DNA of 64,000 nt, taken from positions 1-64,000 of the forward strand of contig NZ_JNXT01000029.1 in the NCBI RefSeq assembly GCF_000716675.1, in the 5' to 3' direction. Position 1 is the first letter of the stretch. The number at the start of each line of letters is the position of its first letter. The notes under the pieces were generated by a model. That model had not been told where the DNA came from and made no database searches. It saw only the letters and a list, made by a program, of their open reading frames with translations. This DNA comes from Streptomyces alboflavus (lineage in GTDB: Bacteria > Actinomycetota > Actinomycetes > Streptomycetales > Streptomycetaceae). A program made the translations under genes and the position numbers. Positions 26,195-33,359 of this stretch are shown piece by piece.

Positions 26195-27199
26195 TCACCT
26201 CGCCGTCGGAGTCCGCCCGGCCTCCGCGCCCTCGGGCAGCAGCCGAGGGACGGCCCGGACGTAGACGACCATGCCGATGACCTCGACGAGGGTCTGTGTG
26301 ACCACGACGACGGCGGCGATGGCGTAGGGCTCGGGCAGGGCCAGGGCCAGGGGCAGCACGACGAGGGAGTTGCGGGTGGCGCCGGTGAAGACGAGCGCGC
26401 GGGAGCCCGGGGTGTCGAGGCGGAAGAGGCGGGCGACGGCCTTGCCCGCGAAGGCCATCACGAGCAGGAACAGGACGTAGCAGGGGACCACGGCCGCCAC
26501 GTCGGTGAGGTTCCCGCCGAGCTTGGGGACCTGGGAGGCGACGACGGTCAGGAGGGTCGCGGCCATGAGCGGGACCATCGTGGTGGTCGCGGCGTCGGAC
26601 ACCTTCCGCCCGGCCGCCCCGCGCCCGGCCCACGCCTGCAGGGCCCAGGCCACGGCGAGCGGCACGACGATCAGGACGAGGAACGCCTGAAGGAACGGGC
26701 CCGCCTCGACGACGTCGCCAAGCTCCGGCCCCATGAACACGTACAGGAAGAGCGGCAGCAGGAGCATCTGGCCGATGAGCAGCAGCGGCGTCGCGGCCAG
26801 CAGCCGGCGGCTCGCACCGCCCGCGAGCCCGGAGAAGACGATCACGTAGTCGACGCACGGACACAGCAGGACGAGCAGCACGCCGACGCGCACGGCCTGG
26901 TCGGCCGGCAGGAAGGCGAACATCGCGGCGACCACGAGCGGTACGACGGCGAAGTTCACCACCAGGGCGGCGGCCAGGAACCGGGCGTCCCTGAGGGAGC
27001 GAAGCAGTTCACGGGCCGGGACCTGGAGGAAGGTCACGAACAGCAGGGCCGCGAGGACCGGGTTGATGGCGTGTTCCAGACCGGGCCCGGCGTCCGGCGC
27101 GGCCAGACCGAGCGCGGCGCCCGCGGCCATCGCGATCAGGTAGACGGCCACCTGGTGATCGTCCATCCGGTCCACCAGGCCCGGAGCGTCCTGCGACAT
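26195..27199 (-). CDS. Arsenite efflux permease, ACR3/bile acid:sodium symporter family
   Basis: 334 aa with about ten membrane helices. The conserved Cys of ACR3 proteins is in LLCPCVDYVIVFSGLAGGAS, and the family C-terminal block is RALVFTGATRNSLVVLPLAL. It exports arsenite using the membrane potential. It is on the opposite strand and convergent with arsC, with 21 bases between stops, so it is not in the arsR-arsC transcript and may have its own promoter between it and chrA. ATG 27199 (MSQDAPG) is used. Confidence 0.88.
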   Translation of the reverse strand: MSQDAPGLVDRMDDHQVAVYLIAMAAGAALGLAAPDAGPGLEHAINPVLAALLFVTFLQVPARELLRSLRDARFLAAALVVNFAVVPLVVAAMFAFLPADQAVRVGVLLVLLCPCVDYVIVFSGLAGGASRRLLAATPLLLIGQMLLLPLFLYVFMGPELGDVVEAGPFLQAFLVLIVVPLAVAWALQAWAGRGAAGRKVSDAATTTMVPLMAATLLTVVASQVPKLGGNLTDVAAVVPCYVLFLLVMAFAGKAVARLFRLDTPGSRALVFTGATRNSLVVLPLALALPEPYAIAAVVVVTQTLVEVIGMVVYVRAVPRLLPEGAEAGRTPTAR

Positions 27200-27300
27200 C
27201 CGTGCGTACGTCCCTCTCGGTCGCTCTTGTCCGTCCCGGGTCCGCCGGTCGGCCGGCGGGCCCCATCCTCGCAGGCCGCGGGGGTCCGGGCCCGGAGGCC

Positions 27301-28491
27301 TCAGCCCGCGGGCCACCCGACCAGCGCCGCCGCCACGCCCAGAGCACCCGCCGTCAGCAGTGCGCTGACCACGCCACGCCGGGCCACCAGGAGCCAGACC
27401 GCGGCACCGGCGAGCACCCCGTACTGCCACAGGTGCTGGAGGGCGAGCGCGAGGGGGAGCGCCGAGCCCATGATCGCGCCGATGACCGCGGGCCCCGCGC
27501 CGGTGAAGAACGCCTGCACACCGGCGTGGGCCCGGATGCGGTCGAAGCGGGGACCGCCGATGACGACGAACAGGAAGGACGGGGCGAAGGCCACGGCGGC
27601 GGCAAGGAGGCCGCCCGGGATCCCGGCCGCCGCGTAGCCGACGACGGCGACGGTCTGCACGACGGGGCCGGGGGTGACCTGCCCGAGCGCGACGGCGTTG
27701 AGGAACTGGCCATCGGTCATCCACTGGTGGGTGTGGACGGCGTCGGCCTGCATCATCGGAATGATGACGAAGCCGCCGCCGTAGGACAGCGCCCCGACCT
27801 TGAACGCCACCCACGCGAGGGCGGCCGTCCCACCGGCCGGGAGCGCGACCGCGAGGGGCAGCGGCCAGGCGGCACGCCGTCCCGGAGCGCCACGGGTGCG
27901 CACCCCGACCTCCAGCAGACCGGCCGCGACCAGCACAAGCACCATCCACGGGCCGACCACCGCGGCCGCCGCGCCACCCGCGAGGACGTAGCAGGCCCAG
28001 CGGACCCGGGCCGCCCGCCGGTCACCGGCCCGCCGCCGACTCGCCGGAACCAGCGCGGTGGCCGCCTGCACGGCGACGGCGGCGACGGCCGCACCCGCCC
28101 CGGCGGCGGCGCCCCGCACCCACAGCGGCGGACTCCCGGCGAGGAACAGGGCCGCCAGGGCGAGGATCAGGACGAGCCCCGGCACGATGAAGGCCAGGCC
28201 CCCGACCACCGCCCCGGCCGTCCCGCGCAGCCGCCAGGCCGACAGGACGGCCAACTGCGTGGACGCGGGCCCCGGCAGCAGATTGGTCGCCGCGACCCCG
28301 TCCTCGAACTCGGCCGCCGACACCCAACCCCGCCGCTCCACACACAGCTTCCTGAGCAGGGCGACATGCGTGGGCGGCCCCCCGAACCCCACACACCCGA
28401 TACACCCCCACTCCCGGACGACCGTCCCGAGCCCCACCCGCCGCCCGTCGCCCCCACCGCTCACACCACTCTCACCACTCGCGCCGCTCAC
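27301..28491 (-). CDS. chrA: Chromate transporter, two-domain ChrA
   Basis: 396 aa from a GTG at 28491. Two homologous CHR halves are visible. The first has FGGPPTHVALLRKLCVERRG and LLPGPASTQLAVLSAWRLRG; the second has ALSYGGGFVIIPMMQADAV and LGQVTPGPVVQTVAVVGYAA. The PGP motif in each half is typical of chromate exporters. About ten to twelve membrane segments. A longer upstream frame is rich in Arg/Gly/Ser with no ribosome site and is not included. Next to the arsenite permease on the same strand, giving a small oxyanion-resistance block. It is the last chromosomal gene before the mobile element. Confidence 0.9.
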   Translation of the reverse strand: MSGASGESGVSGGGDGRRVGLGTVVREWGCIGCVGFGGPPTHVALLRKLCVERRGWVSAAEFEDGVAATNLLPGPASTQLAVLSAWRLRGTAGAVVGGLAFIVPGLVLILALAALFLAGSPPLWVRGAAAGAGAAVAAVAVQAATALVPASRRRAGDRRAARVRWACYVLAGGAAAAVVGPWMVLVLVAAGLLEVGVRTRGAPGRRAAWPLPLAVALPAGGTAALAWVAFKVGALSYGGGFVIIPMMQADAVHTHQWMTDGQFLNAVALGQVTPGPVVQTVAVVGYAAAGIPGGLLAAAVAFAPSFLFVVIGGPRFDRIRAHAGVQAFFTGAGPAVIGAIMGSALPLALALQHLWQYGVLAGAAVWLLVARRGVVSALLTAGALGVAAALVGWPAG

Positions 28492-28576
28492 CGCACCTCT
28501 TCCCCGCCCCGGACCCTTCGGGCGGCGCGACCCTACCGCCCGGGCGTGAACGGACGGCGCCCCCCGGACACGGCCA

Positions 28577-28605
28577 AAGGCCGCCACCAGGTCGGTGACG
28601 GCCTT
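28577..28605 (-). terminator. Probable original glnA terminator, displaced by the element
   Basis: Inverted repeat AAGGCCGCCACC / GGTGACGGCCTT with a five-base loop and one mismatch. On the minus strand it lies about 90 bases downstream of the remnant glnA stop codon in attL (28696-28698), which is where a glnA terminator would be if the element were removed. The chrA gene runs away from it, so it is not a chrA terminator. Confidence 0.65.
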
Positions 28606-28640
28606 CGGAAGCTGTGCGCTCACACGTGGCGAACGCGTGA

Positions 28641-28694
28641 CTCACAGCGAAAGCACGGCTCAGAGCGGACGCGCGGCTCAGAGCGAAAGCGCGG
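28641..28694. repeat. Three tandem 18-bp repeats next to attL
   Basis: CTCACAGCGAAAGCACGG, CTCAGAGCGGACGCGCGG and CTCAGAGCGAAAGCGCGG lie head to tail and run directly into the attL core CTTAGATG. In the uninterrupted chromosome they would follow the glnA stop. Comparable to the 17-bp triplet at 16607. Confidence 0.8.
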
Positions 28695-28708
28695 CTTAGA
28701 TGTCGAAG
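28695..28708. other. attL core
   Basis: CTTAGATGTCGAAG matches the right-end CTTAAATGTCGAAG (44433-44446) at 13 of 14 positions. On the minus strand it reads the last codons FDI and a TAA stop, the same as the end of glnA. Confidence 0.7.
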
Positions 28709-28814
28709 AACTGATGTGCCGGGTCTGCCACCTCGGAAGCAGGGCTTCGGCATCGTCCTGACCAGCGGGGGAGCGGTCGTCGATGGTCGTTGTTGGTCGC
28801 CCTGGGGCGTCGCC

Positions 28815-28857
28815 CGACGGCCCAGACACGGCCCAAGGCTTCGCTCGTTGACCTGCG
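28815..28857 (+). other. Left integrase arm-type site
   Basis: CGACGGCCCAGACACGGCCC then AAGG, followed 10 bases later by TTGACCTGCG. The right end has CGACGGCCCAGAGACGGCCC, AGG, then CTGACCTGCG at 44379-44425 in the same orientation. After circularisation the two flank the att core, as tyrosine-recombinase arm sites do. Confidence 0.6.
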
Positions 28858-29027
28858 AGACGGGGGCGCACAGGCGAGGGGCTGATGAGCGTGGGTGGTG
28901 GGCCATCAGGTGGGGTGACCATCGTGACGCGGTGCGCGACATTCCCCTTTTCCGTGGAGGCACGTGAGGTCGACAAGCCTCGCTAAATAGGTATGTCTCG
29001 CTGCCGTGTTACCCGTACGGTGCTCCC

Positions 29028-29951
29028 ATGTCATCCGATCCATGGGGCGACTTGGCCGACTCGCTCGATGCAGTGCGCGAGCCGTTCGAACGTGATCGCG
29101 ATACCCATCAAGGTTTTCTTCCGGGGTCGCCGGCGGCTCTAGAAGCCGCCAGCGAGCCCTTCGCTGATGACTGGGCCACGGCACCATCGCGCAACGCGAA
29201 CATTGCGGGGGTGCACCTAGCGACTGTGGCTATGGATCATCTGGCTGGCCTCGCTACCTTGCTGCGCACACACGAGCCTGCATGTATTTACGGGCCCTCA
29301 TCATTGGCGCGCAGCGCGATCGAAATTTCCGCCCGGTGCTATTACCTTATGGAGCCTGGAATCTCACCGCTGGAACGCATTCGGCGGCAGCAGGGCGAAC
29401 GTTTGGCGGGGCTATGGGAGCAGAAGAAGCTGGCAGAAGTAATGTCAAGCGGAAAAATGTCTGCCGAGGTTCAGGAATCAATTGCGCGCATGGATCTGCG
29501 CATGAAGGAAATCGCGGACTCGGCTCATCGGCATGGGTTGACCCCTCGGGTTAAGGACAAGAAGCGCCTCCCCTTCCTTGCTGGGCCCGGGGCGTCGAAA
29601 CCAGTCAGTTCAACCTCGCTGGTGGAGGAATTGGTAGGCCAAGGAAAAGGGCTCGGTACGATTTCCTACCAAACCTTGTCCGCTGTTGGTCATGGCCGAG
29701 AGCAGGGAATGATCCAGTACTTTAACCGTCAGGGTGTGCTTCTTGATCGCACTCATGGCGACCTCTTTGGAAGTATTGAGGCCAGCGCCCAACAGACGGC
29801 GGTGAACCTCGCAGGAACGCCTATTGCAACGTTCGGGATGCTAGATCGTTTGTATGCCCAATTTGGGTGGCCAAGTCTTAGCGTGGGACCTCCCGCAAAG
29901 CGCCTACTTCAGATCTGGGGGCGAGTCGCTGGGGCCTCGATTCAGAGCTGA
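29028..29951 (+). CDS. AICE cargo protein of unknown function
   Basis: 307 aa, mostly helical by composition, with no membrane segments. A central block SSLARSAIEISARCYYLMEP resembles the helix found in HEPN-like or DUF5677-like proteins that place a conserved Arg and Glu in this way; this is a weak resemblance only. The C-terminal half has SYQTLSAVGHGREQGMIQYF, a His-rich loop also seen in those proteins. Codon use is less GC-biased than the chromosome, indicating recent transfer. No clear ribosome site precedes the ATG. Its place at the element edge next to a TIR-like gene suggests a cargo or defence role, which is inference. Confidence 0.7.
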   Translation: MSSDPWGDLADSLDAVREPFERDRDTHQGFLPGSPAALEAASEPFADDWATAPSRNANIAGVHLATVAMDHLAGLATLLRTHEPACIYGPSSLARSAIEISARCYYLMEPGISPLERIRRQQGERLAGLWEQKKLAEVMSSGKMSAEVQESIARMDLRMKEIADSAHRHGLTPRVKDKKRLPFLAGPGASKPVSSTSLVEELVGQGKGLGTISYQTLSAVGHGREQGMIQYFNRQGVLLDRTHGDLFGSIEASAQQTAVNLAGTPIATFGMLDRLYAQFGWPSLSVGPPAKRLLQIWGRVAGASIQS

Positions 29952-30031
29952 CTTTGTCAAGTTCTGGAGGGTACATCTAAGGGCTGGATCAGACTCGTTT
30001 GCCTACATGAGGCCACTATGGGTGAGCACCT

Positions 30032-30046
30032 AGAATCGACGATTCT
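30032..30046. terminator. Short palindrome between convergent genes
   Basis: AGAATCGACGATTCT is a perfect inverted repeat in the 150-base gap between the stops of the cargo gene (29951) and the TIR-like pseudogene (30102). Weak stem; possibly a bidirectional terminator. Confidence 0.35.
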
Positions 30047-30101
30047 GATCTAGTGAGTCAGGTGGCCGACCGTGAATTCCTCCCGCGTCCGTCCGTAAGA
30101 G

Positions 30102-30718
30102 CTATGGGTTGTATCCCGCAGGAAAGTACTTCACGCCGCGGGTTGCTCCTTCGGTCTCAAGTTCTTCTCCGCTCCTACGGATGAGCAATCTCACGTAGTC
30201 CTTTTCCAGGCCAGTCAGCTCGGCAATCTGACCCATGGTGCGCCCTGGGTTTACTCTGATCGTGGAGATGACCTGTTGGCGGTGAGCTTCGAGTGGATTA
30301 GCTGCGACTGCGGTGCCAAGCTCTTGGACTACAAGGCTCTCCACTTCACCGGTCAACTCATTCAAGTCTTGGTACTGCAGGCGGTCGTAACCCCTGACAT
30401 CGCTAGGAACGTCTCCGCGATCCGTTCTTCCCGGATTGAAGGCTATGAATGCCTTACGATTCATGCCAATCGCCATCCCGTACTCCAGAGTGACATTCGC
30501 GTTCCAGTTTGAGACGTCGTAGATTCCGAAGGCCGCCTGTTCAATCATGTCGCGGATCTTGACAAGGACAGTGTTGGTTGAGACTTTTTGCTCCGCAAAG
30601 ATGAATTCACTTTGAGGGCTGATTGCATAGACGTGTAGGCTCGTTTGTATGCAGCTCTGTCGTCGTGCAGATCCCAAGGGTAGGCCACGAAGATCTCGCG
30701 AGTTCCTGGAACAGGCAT
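30102..30718 (-). pseudogene. Frameshifted TIR/deoxyribosyltransferase-like protein with C-terminal HTH
   Basis: The gene should start at ATG 30718 (GGGAG five bases upstream): MPVPGTREIFVAYPWDL, a fold start typical of TIR-like and nucleoside-deoxyribosyltransferase-like domains. Near 30603-30610 the frame is lost: reading GTGAATTC where GTGGAATTC would continue as KVEFIFAEQ. Downstream in the next frame the domain goes on (IRDMIEQAAFGIYDVSNWNA, NVTLEYGMAIGMNRKAFIAF), followed by a C-terminal HTH-like segment (GRTMGQIAELTGLEKDYVRL). With one base restored it would be about 205 aa. Members of this class act as NAD- or nucleotide-acting effectors in some defence systems; function here is inferred. 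A sequencing error is possible. Confidence 0.65.
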
Positions 30719-30990
30719 GATGGCTCCCTCGCTAGTGGCGGATTGTCCTTCTCTTAGTATGCGCCTGTGGATACCTCACGTACCTGGTGAAACGTTTAGC
30801 GACTAGAAGCGACGGCTTTCAAGACCGCCAACTCGGCGCGGTGAGAACGGGCCTTGACCTGCTGGCGCTGTCTCTCGCAGCCATCGAACGCGGTCAGTCT
30901 GGCCGCAGGTTGGCCACAGCGCGGCCGGGGCGGGCCCGGATACGCTTCACGCGTCGGCTGCTTGGATGCGGAGAGGGAGGAATGTCCGAT
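30719..30990. other. Gene-free stretch upstream of the CRISPR leader
   Basis: About 270 bases with the promoter side of the TIR-like gene at its left. The plus-strand frame 30787-31029 gives an 80-aa Arg-rich product with no motif and poor codon bias, and I do not accept it. No tRNA fold or strong hairpin was found. Confidence 0.5.
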
Positions 30991-31047
30991 TCTCTCAAAG
31001 TGAGCAAAAACTGGGGTCGGTCTGGCTAACGTGCCTGGTCAGCTCCC
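30991..31047 (+). promoter_or_regulatory. Putative CRISPR leader
   Basis: An A-rich run (CAAAGTGAGCAAAAACTGGG) and GGTCGGTCTGGCTAACGTGC lead directly into repeat 1. It resembles leaders I know from actinobacterial type I-E arrays, with the intact repeats next to it and the degenerate repeat at the far end. Confidence 0.55.
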
Positions 31048-31198
31048 GTGGTCCCCGCGCGTGCGGGGGTGGTCCCGCTGCCCCCGACAGGATCGACAGG
31101 GCGGTGGAGTGGTCCCCGCGCGTGCGGGGGTGGTCCCGAGGGTTCGGGGAGCGCGGGGGTGGGCTGTTCGTGGTCCCCGCGCGCGCGGGGCTGGTCCC
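31048..31198 (+). CRISPR. Type I-E CRISPR mini-array, three repeats and two spacers
   Basis: Repeats at 31048-31076, 31109-31137 and 31170-31198 are 29 bases, beginning GTGGTCCCCGCGCGTGCGGG and ending GGTGGTCCC. The first two are identical. The third has two changes (T to C in the loop, G to C near the end), as terminal repeats often do. Period is exactly 61, giving two 32-base spacers at 31077-31108 and 31138-31169. Repeat sequence, 29/32 geometry and palindromic arms match Streptomyces type I-E. No cas gene is present in the window, so it depends on cas genes elsewhere or is inactive. Confidence 0.9.
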
Positions 31199-31269
31199 GC
31201 ACCCATCGAGCTGCGCCTGCTCCAGGTGGGTGTTCGAATCGTTGCGCTCCGGGCGCGCCAGTGGCAGCC

Positions 31270-31509
31270 CTACGCCTGCCCGTTGTCCTCGTTGTCGGCA
31301 AGGGTTCCGACTTCTCCGGTGCCGTCGCAGGCATCGCAGACGACGACGGTCGTGTTGCCGTCGTCGTCGACGATGGTGACGGTGCCGCCGCTGCAGTTGC
31401 CACATACGGGCATGCACTGCTCCAGGAGCCGCTTCGTCATGTTGATGAGGCGCGCGTAGCGCCAATCGCCCTCAAGCGTGGGGATGTGCTCCCGGTCGAC
31501 CCAACCCAT
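31270..31509 (-). CDS. Small zinc-motif protein of the AICE
   Basis: 79 aa. Two Cys clusters, MPVCGNCSGGTVT and VVVCDACDGTGEV, form a DnaJ-like CxxCxG zinc-binding pair. The N-terminal 35 residues are helical and basic (RYARLINMTKRLLEQ). ATG 31509 has GGAGA five bases upstream. It lies downstream of the GNAT gene on the same strand. Proteins of this kind are frequent on Streptomyces plasmids and AICEs with unknown role, probably nucleic-acid or protein binding. Confidence 0.75.
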   Translation of the reverse strand: MGWVDREHIPTLEGDWRYARLINMTKRLLEQCMPVCGNCSGGTVTIVDDDGNTTVVVCDACDGTGEVGTLADNEDNGQA

Positions 31510-31557
31510 AGCGGTCTCCCTCGTGTCCCGTTTAGGGTCCCCCCGGGACGGCCCTGA

Positions 31558-32142
31558 TCACAATGGCCCGTAATCCCCATCAGGCGGGATGGCGTCGGGG
31601 GCAGGGGTCTGGTCAACAAAGCCGTGGTCCAGGAGTTGAGTCGGGCGCTGCGCCAGCCACCCCGAGACGCGCGGACCGCCGTTGACCGCGTCCCCTTCGA
31701 GGACTGTCCGTACGTGCTCGAACCCCTGGCGGATGTAGTAGCGCTGGAGTGCCTCGTTCGTGGTCCACGCATCGAGCCGCAGCCACTTGGCGCCGTCGCG
31801 GTACGCGCGGTCCCCTGCCCAGTCCAGCAGTCGTCCACCGACGTTCTGTCCGGCGTGGCTTCGTGCCACAGTCAGCTTGTTGATGAACCGCGATGGCTCA
31901 TCCAACTCCGCCTCCGTCCACAGCCCTTCCTCGGCTTCTGACGTGAGCGTGATGGTGCCAACAGTCTCCTCGCCGTCCATAGCCATGAAGACAGTGCCTG
32001 CCTTGATGGTGGAGAGCAGCCGCTCAGGCGGGTACGGGCGCTGCCATTGGTCGGTGCCAAGACGGGTGAGCCAAGCTGCCGCCTCCTCGCGGAAGGCAAG
32101 CAGCTTGGCCACGTCGCCCGGTCGGGCCGGGATGATTCTCAC
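31558..32142 (-). CDS. GNAT-family N-acetyltransferase
   Basis: 194 aa from GTG 32142, which overlaps the GntR stop (GTGA). The acetyl-CoA loop region reads LTVARSHAGQNVGGRLLDWA, with WLRLDAWTTNEALQRYYIRQ and GFEHVRTV completing the GNAT fold. The target amine is unknown. The last 35 residues are an acidic, Pro-rich tail. Being coupled to the element's repressor suggests a regulatory or toxin-like link, but many AICE GNATs are uncharacterised. Confidence 0.85.
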   Translation of the reverse strand: MRIIPARPGDVAKLLAFREEAAAWLTRLGTDQWQRPYPPERLLSTIKAGTVFMAMDGEETVGTITLTSEAEEGLWTEAELDEPSRFINKLTVARSHAGQNVGGRLLDWAGDRAYRDGAKWLRLDAWTTNEALQRYYIRQGFEHVRTVLEGDAVNGGPRVSGWLAQRPTQLLDHGFVDQTPAPDAIPPDGDYGPL

Positions 32143-32912
32143 TGAGGCTCGTTCTCGCTTCGGGCGGACAGGTCGCCGATCTCGTAGTTCATCCGGTTCA
32201 GGTCGCCCCGGAAGGTGGTGATGGTGCACCGGATGGGCCGGTCGCCGGAGTAGCCCGTACGCATCCACAGCAGCACGGGTACCCCAGCGCCGACCTCCAG
32301 CAAGCGGGCCTCGTCGGGGGTCGGCATCCGCGTCGAGATCTCGTCGAAGTACCCGACCTGCTCGATGCCATGGGCTGCGAGATATCGGGTAGTCCCCTCG
32401 GCGATGTCGCCAGGCTCAGCGAGCCGTGGCGCCTGCTCGACGAGCCAAGCGGGGTAGTGCGTCGCCTGAGTCGACCAAGGCACATCGTCGACGAAGCGGT
32501 GACAGAACCGCAGGACAGTGGTAGATCCCGCCTCGACGGTCAGCCGCTCCGCTACATCTTCGGGCGCCGGCTTCATCTCCACGCGGAACGTCTGATGTGG
32601 CCGGCGGCCCGCGTTCGTCACGTCGGTGCTGTATGCGTCGCCGTTCTGAGGGAAGTTCAGGTTCTCAAACTGAGACGCGTTCAGCTCGAACACTTCGTGC
32701 GATCGGACTTCGTAGCCGAGCCCCTGACTGGACGTAATCAGCCCCTCGCTGACCAGCAGGCTTAGCCCGGAACGCACAGTGTTCCGTGAGGCGTCGAAGC
32801 GCGCCGAAAGCTCGCTCTCCGAGGGCAGCCGGGACCCCGGGGGGAGCGCCCCGCCGTCGATCTCCCGCCGCAGGGCGTCGGCCACTTGCCGGTACTTCGG
32901 CTGCTTGTTCAT
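32139..32912 (-). CDS. GntR/HutC-family repressor (KorSA-like)
   Basis: 257 aa. The N-terminal GntR HTH is intact: KYRQVADALRREIDGGALPP, GSRLPSESELSARFDASRNT, VRSGLSLLVSEGLITSSQGL. The remainder is a UTRA ligand domain ending in the block IRCTITTFRGDLNRMNYEIG. In pSAM2 a GntR-type protein, KorSA, represses transfer and excision; position between the leftward unit and the transfer operon supports the same role. ATG 32912 is taken because the HTH starts at once; a 110-codon extension upstream is not protein-like and covers the operators. Confidence 0.85.
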   Translation of the reverse strand: MNKQPKYRQVADALRREIDGGALPPGSRLPSESELSARFDASRNTVRSGLSLLVSEGLITSSQGLGYEVRSHEVFELNASQFENLNFPQNGDAYSTDVTNAGRRPHQTFRVEMKPAPEDVAERLTVEAGSTTVLRFCHRFVDDVPWSTQATHYPAWLVEQAPRLAEPGDIAEGTTRYLAAHGIEQVGYFDEISTRMPTPDEARLLEVGAGVPVLLWMRTGYSGDRPIRCTITTFRGDLNRMNYEIGDLSARSENEPQ

Positions 32913-32934
32913 GCGCCCATCATGACGCACTCGC

Positions 32935-32950
32935 TCAACTTGTTGGTACA
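32935..32950 (-). promoter_or_regulatory. Putative GntR operator, proximal copy
   Basis: TCAACTTGTTGGTACA lies 23 bases upstream of the GntR start. Its first ten bases equal one arm of the palindrome at 33004, suggesting autoregulation. Confidence 0.5.
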
Positions 32951-33003
32951 TGTGGGCCCCAATCCCTTGACGACTCACCGTCCGTGGGTGCAGCATCACT
33001 GCA

Positions 33004-33025
33004 TCAACTTGTTCCAACAAGTTGA
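33004..33025. promoter_or_regulatory. Putative GntR operator, palindrome
   Basis: TCAACTTGTT-CC-AACAAGTTGA, a perfect 10-bp inverted repeat. With the related copy at 32935 it is the best candidate for the repressor site that governs the leftward unit and possibly the transfer operon. Confidence 0.6.
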
Positions 33026-33275
33026 GCAAGCGGAGCAATTCCCTTGAGTTGCTGTCGTCTGCATCACTGCTTGATCTGCAAGACCGCACGACCAGGAGCC
33101 CCGCGTCGGTCGGGGGGAGGGTCCCGGGTCCCTTGTCAGTCCCGGAGGGCTTAGACCGAAAGGTCACGTCCCCATACGCCTTCGCCAGGCATGGCTGCTC
33201 TACCTGATACGGGAGCGGCGGACCTGAAGGGGACATTCGCACTGCTCAACCCTCGTCGCGGCACTTCTGCTGCGG

Positions 33276-33328
33276 CCGGCTCCCCTCAGCGCTGCTCGTC
33301 TCGTACGAGCAGCGCTGAGGGGAGCCGG
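33276..33328. other. Perfect 24-bp hairpin at the head of the transfer operon
   Basis: The arm starts CCGGCTCCCCTCAGCGCTGC (33276-33299), the loop is CTCGT, and 33305-33328 is its exact complement. It ends 31 bases before the first transfer-unit start codon. It may act as an attenuator, a terminator for upstream readthrough, or a single-strand structure used in replication or transfer. No coding sequence crosses it. Confidence 0.85.
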
Positions 33329-33359
33329 AACAGGCTTCTTCCACCCTTTGGGAGTCCTC

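Noticed and set aside
27200..27949. Upstream extension of the arsenite permease frame
   Set aside because: It runs over chrA on the same strand in another frame and is Arg/Gly-rich. The ATG at 27199 starts the membrane protein.
30795..30860. Possible tRNA-like fold
   Set aside because: A CGGC...ACCG arm is present but there is no proper acceptor stem or T-loop (no GTTCRA). Not a tRNA.
30787..31029. 80-aa ORF before the CRISPR array
   Set aside because: No ribosome site, no motif, poor codon bias, and it runs into the leader and first repeat.
31201..31260. TTCGAATC sequence as a tRNA T-loop and possible attachment site
   Set aside because: Flanking bases do not form a T-arm, and no anticodon or acceptor stem is found. 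The glnA repeat explains the ends better.
33022..33207. 61-aa ORF in the operator region of the element
   Set aside because: It starts within the palindromic operator, with no ribosome site and no conserved-looking content.
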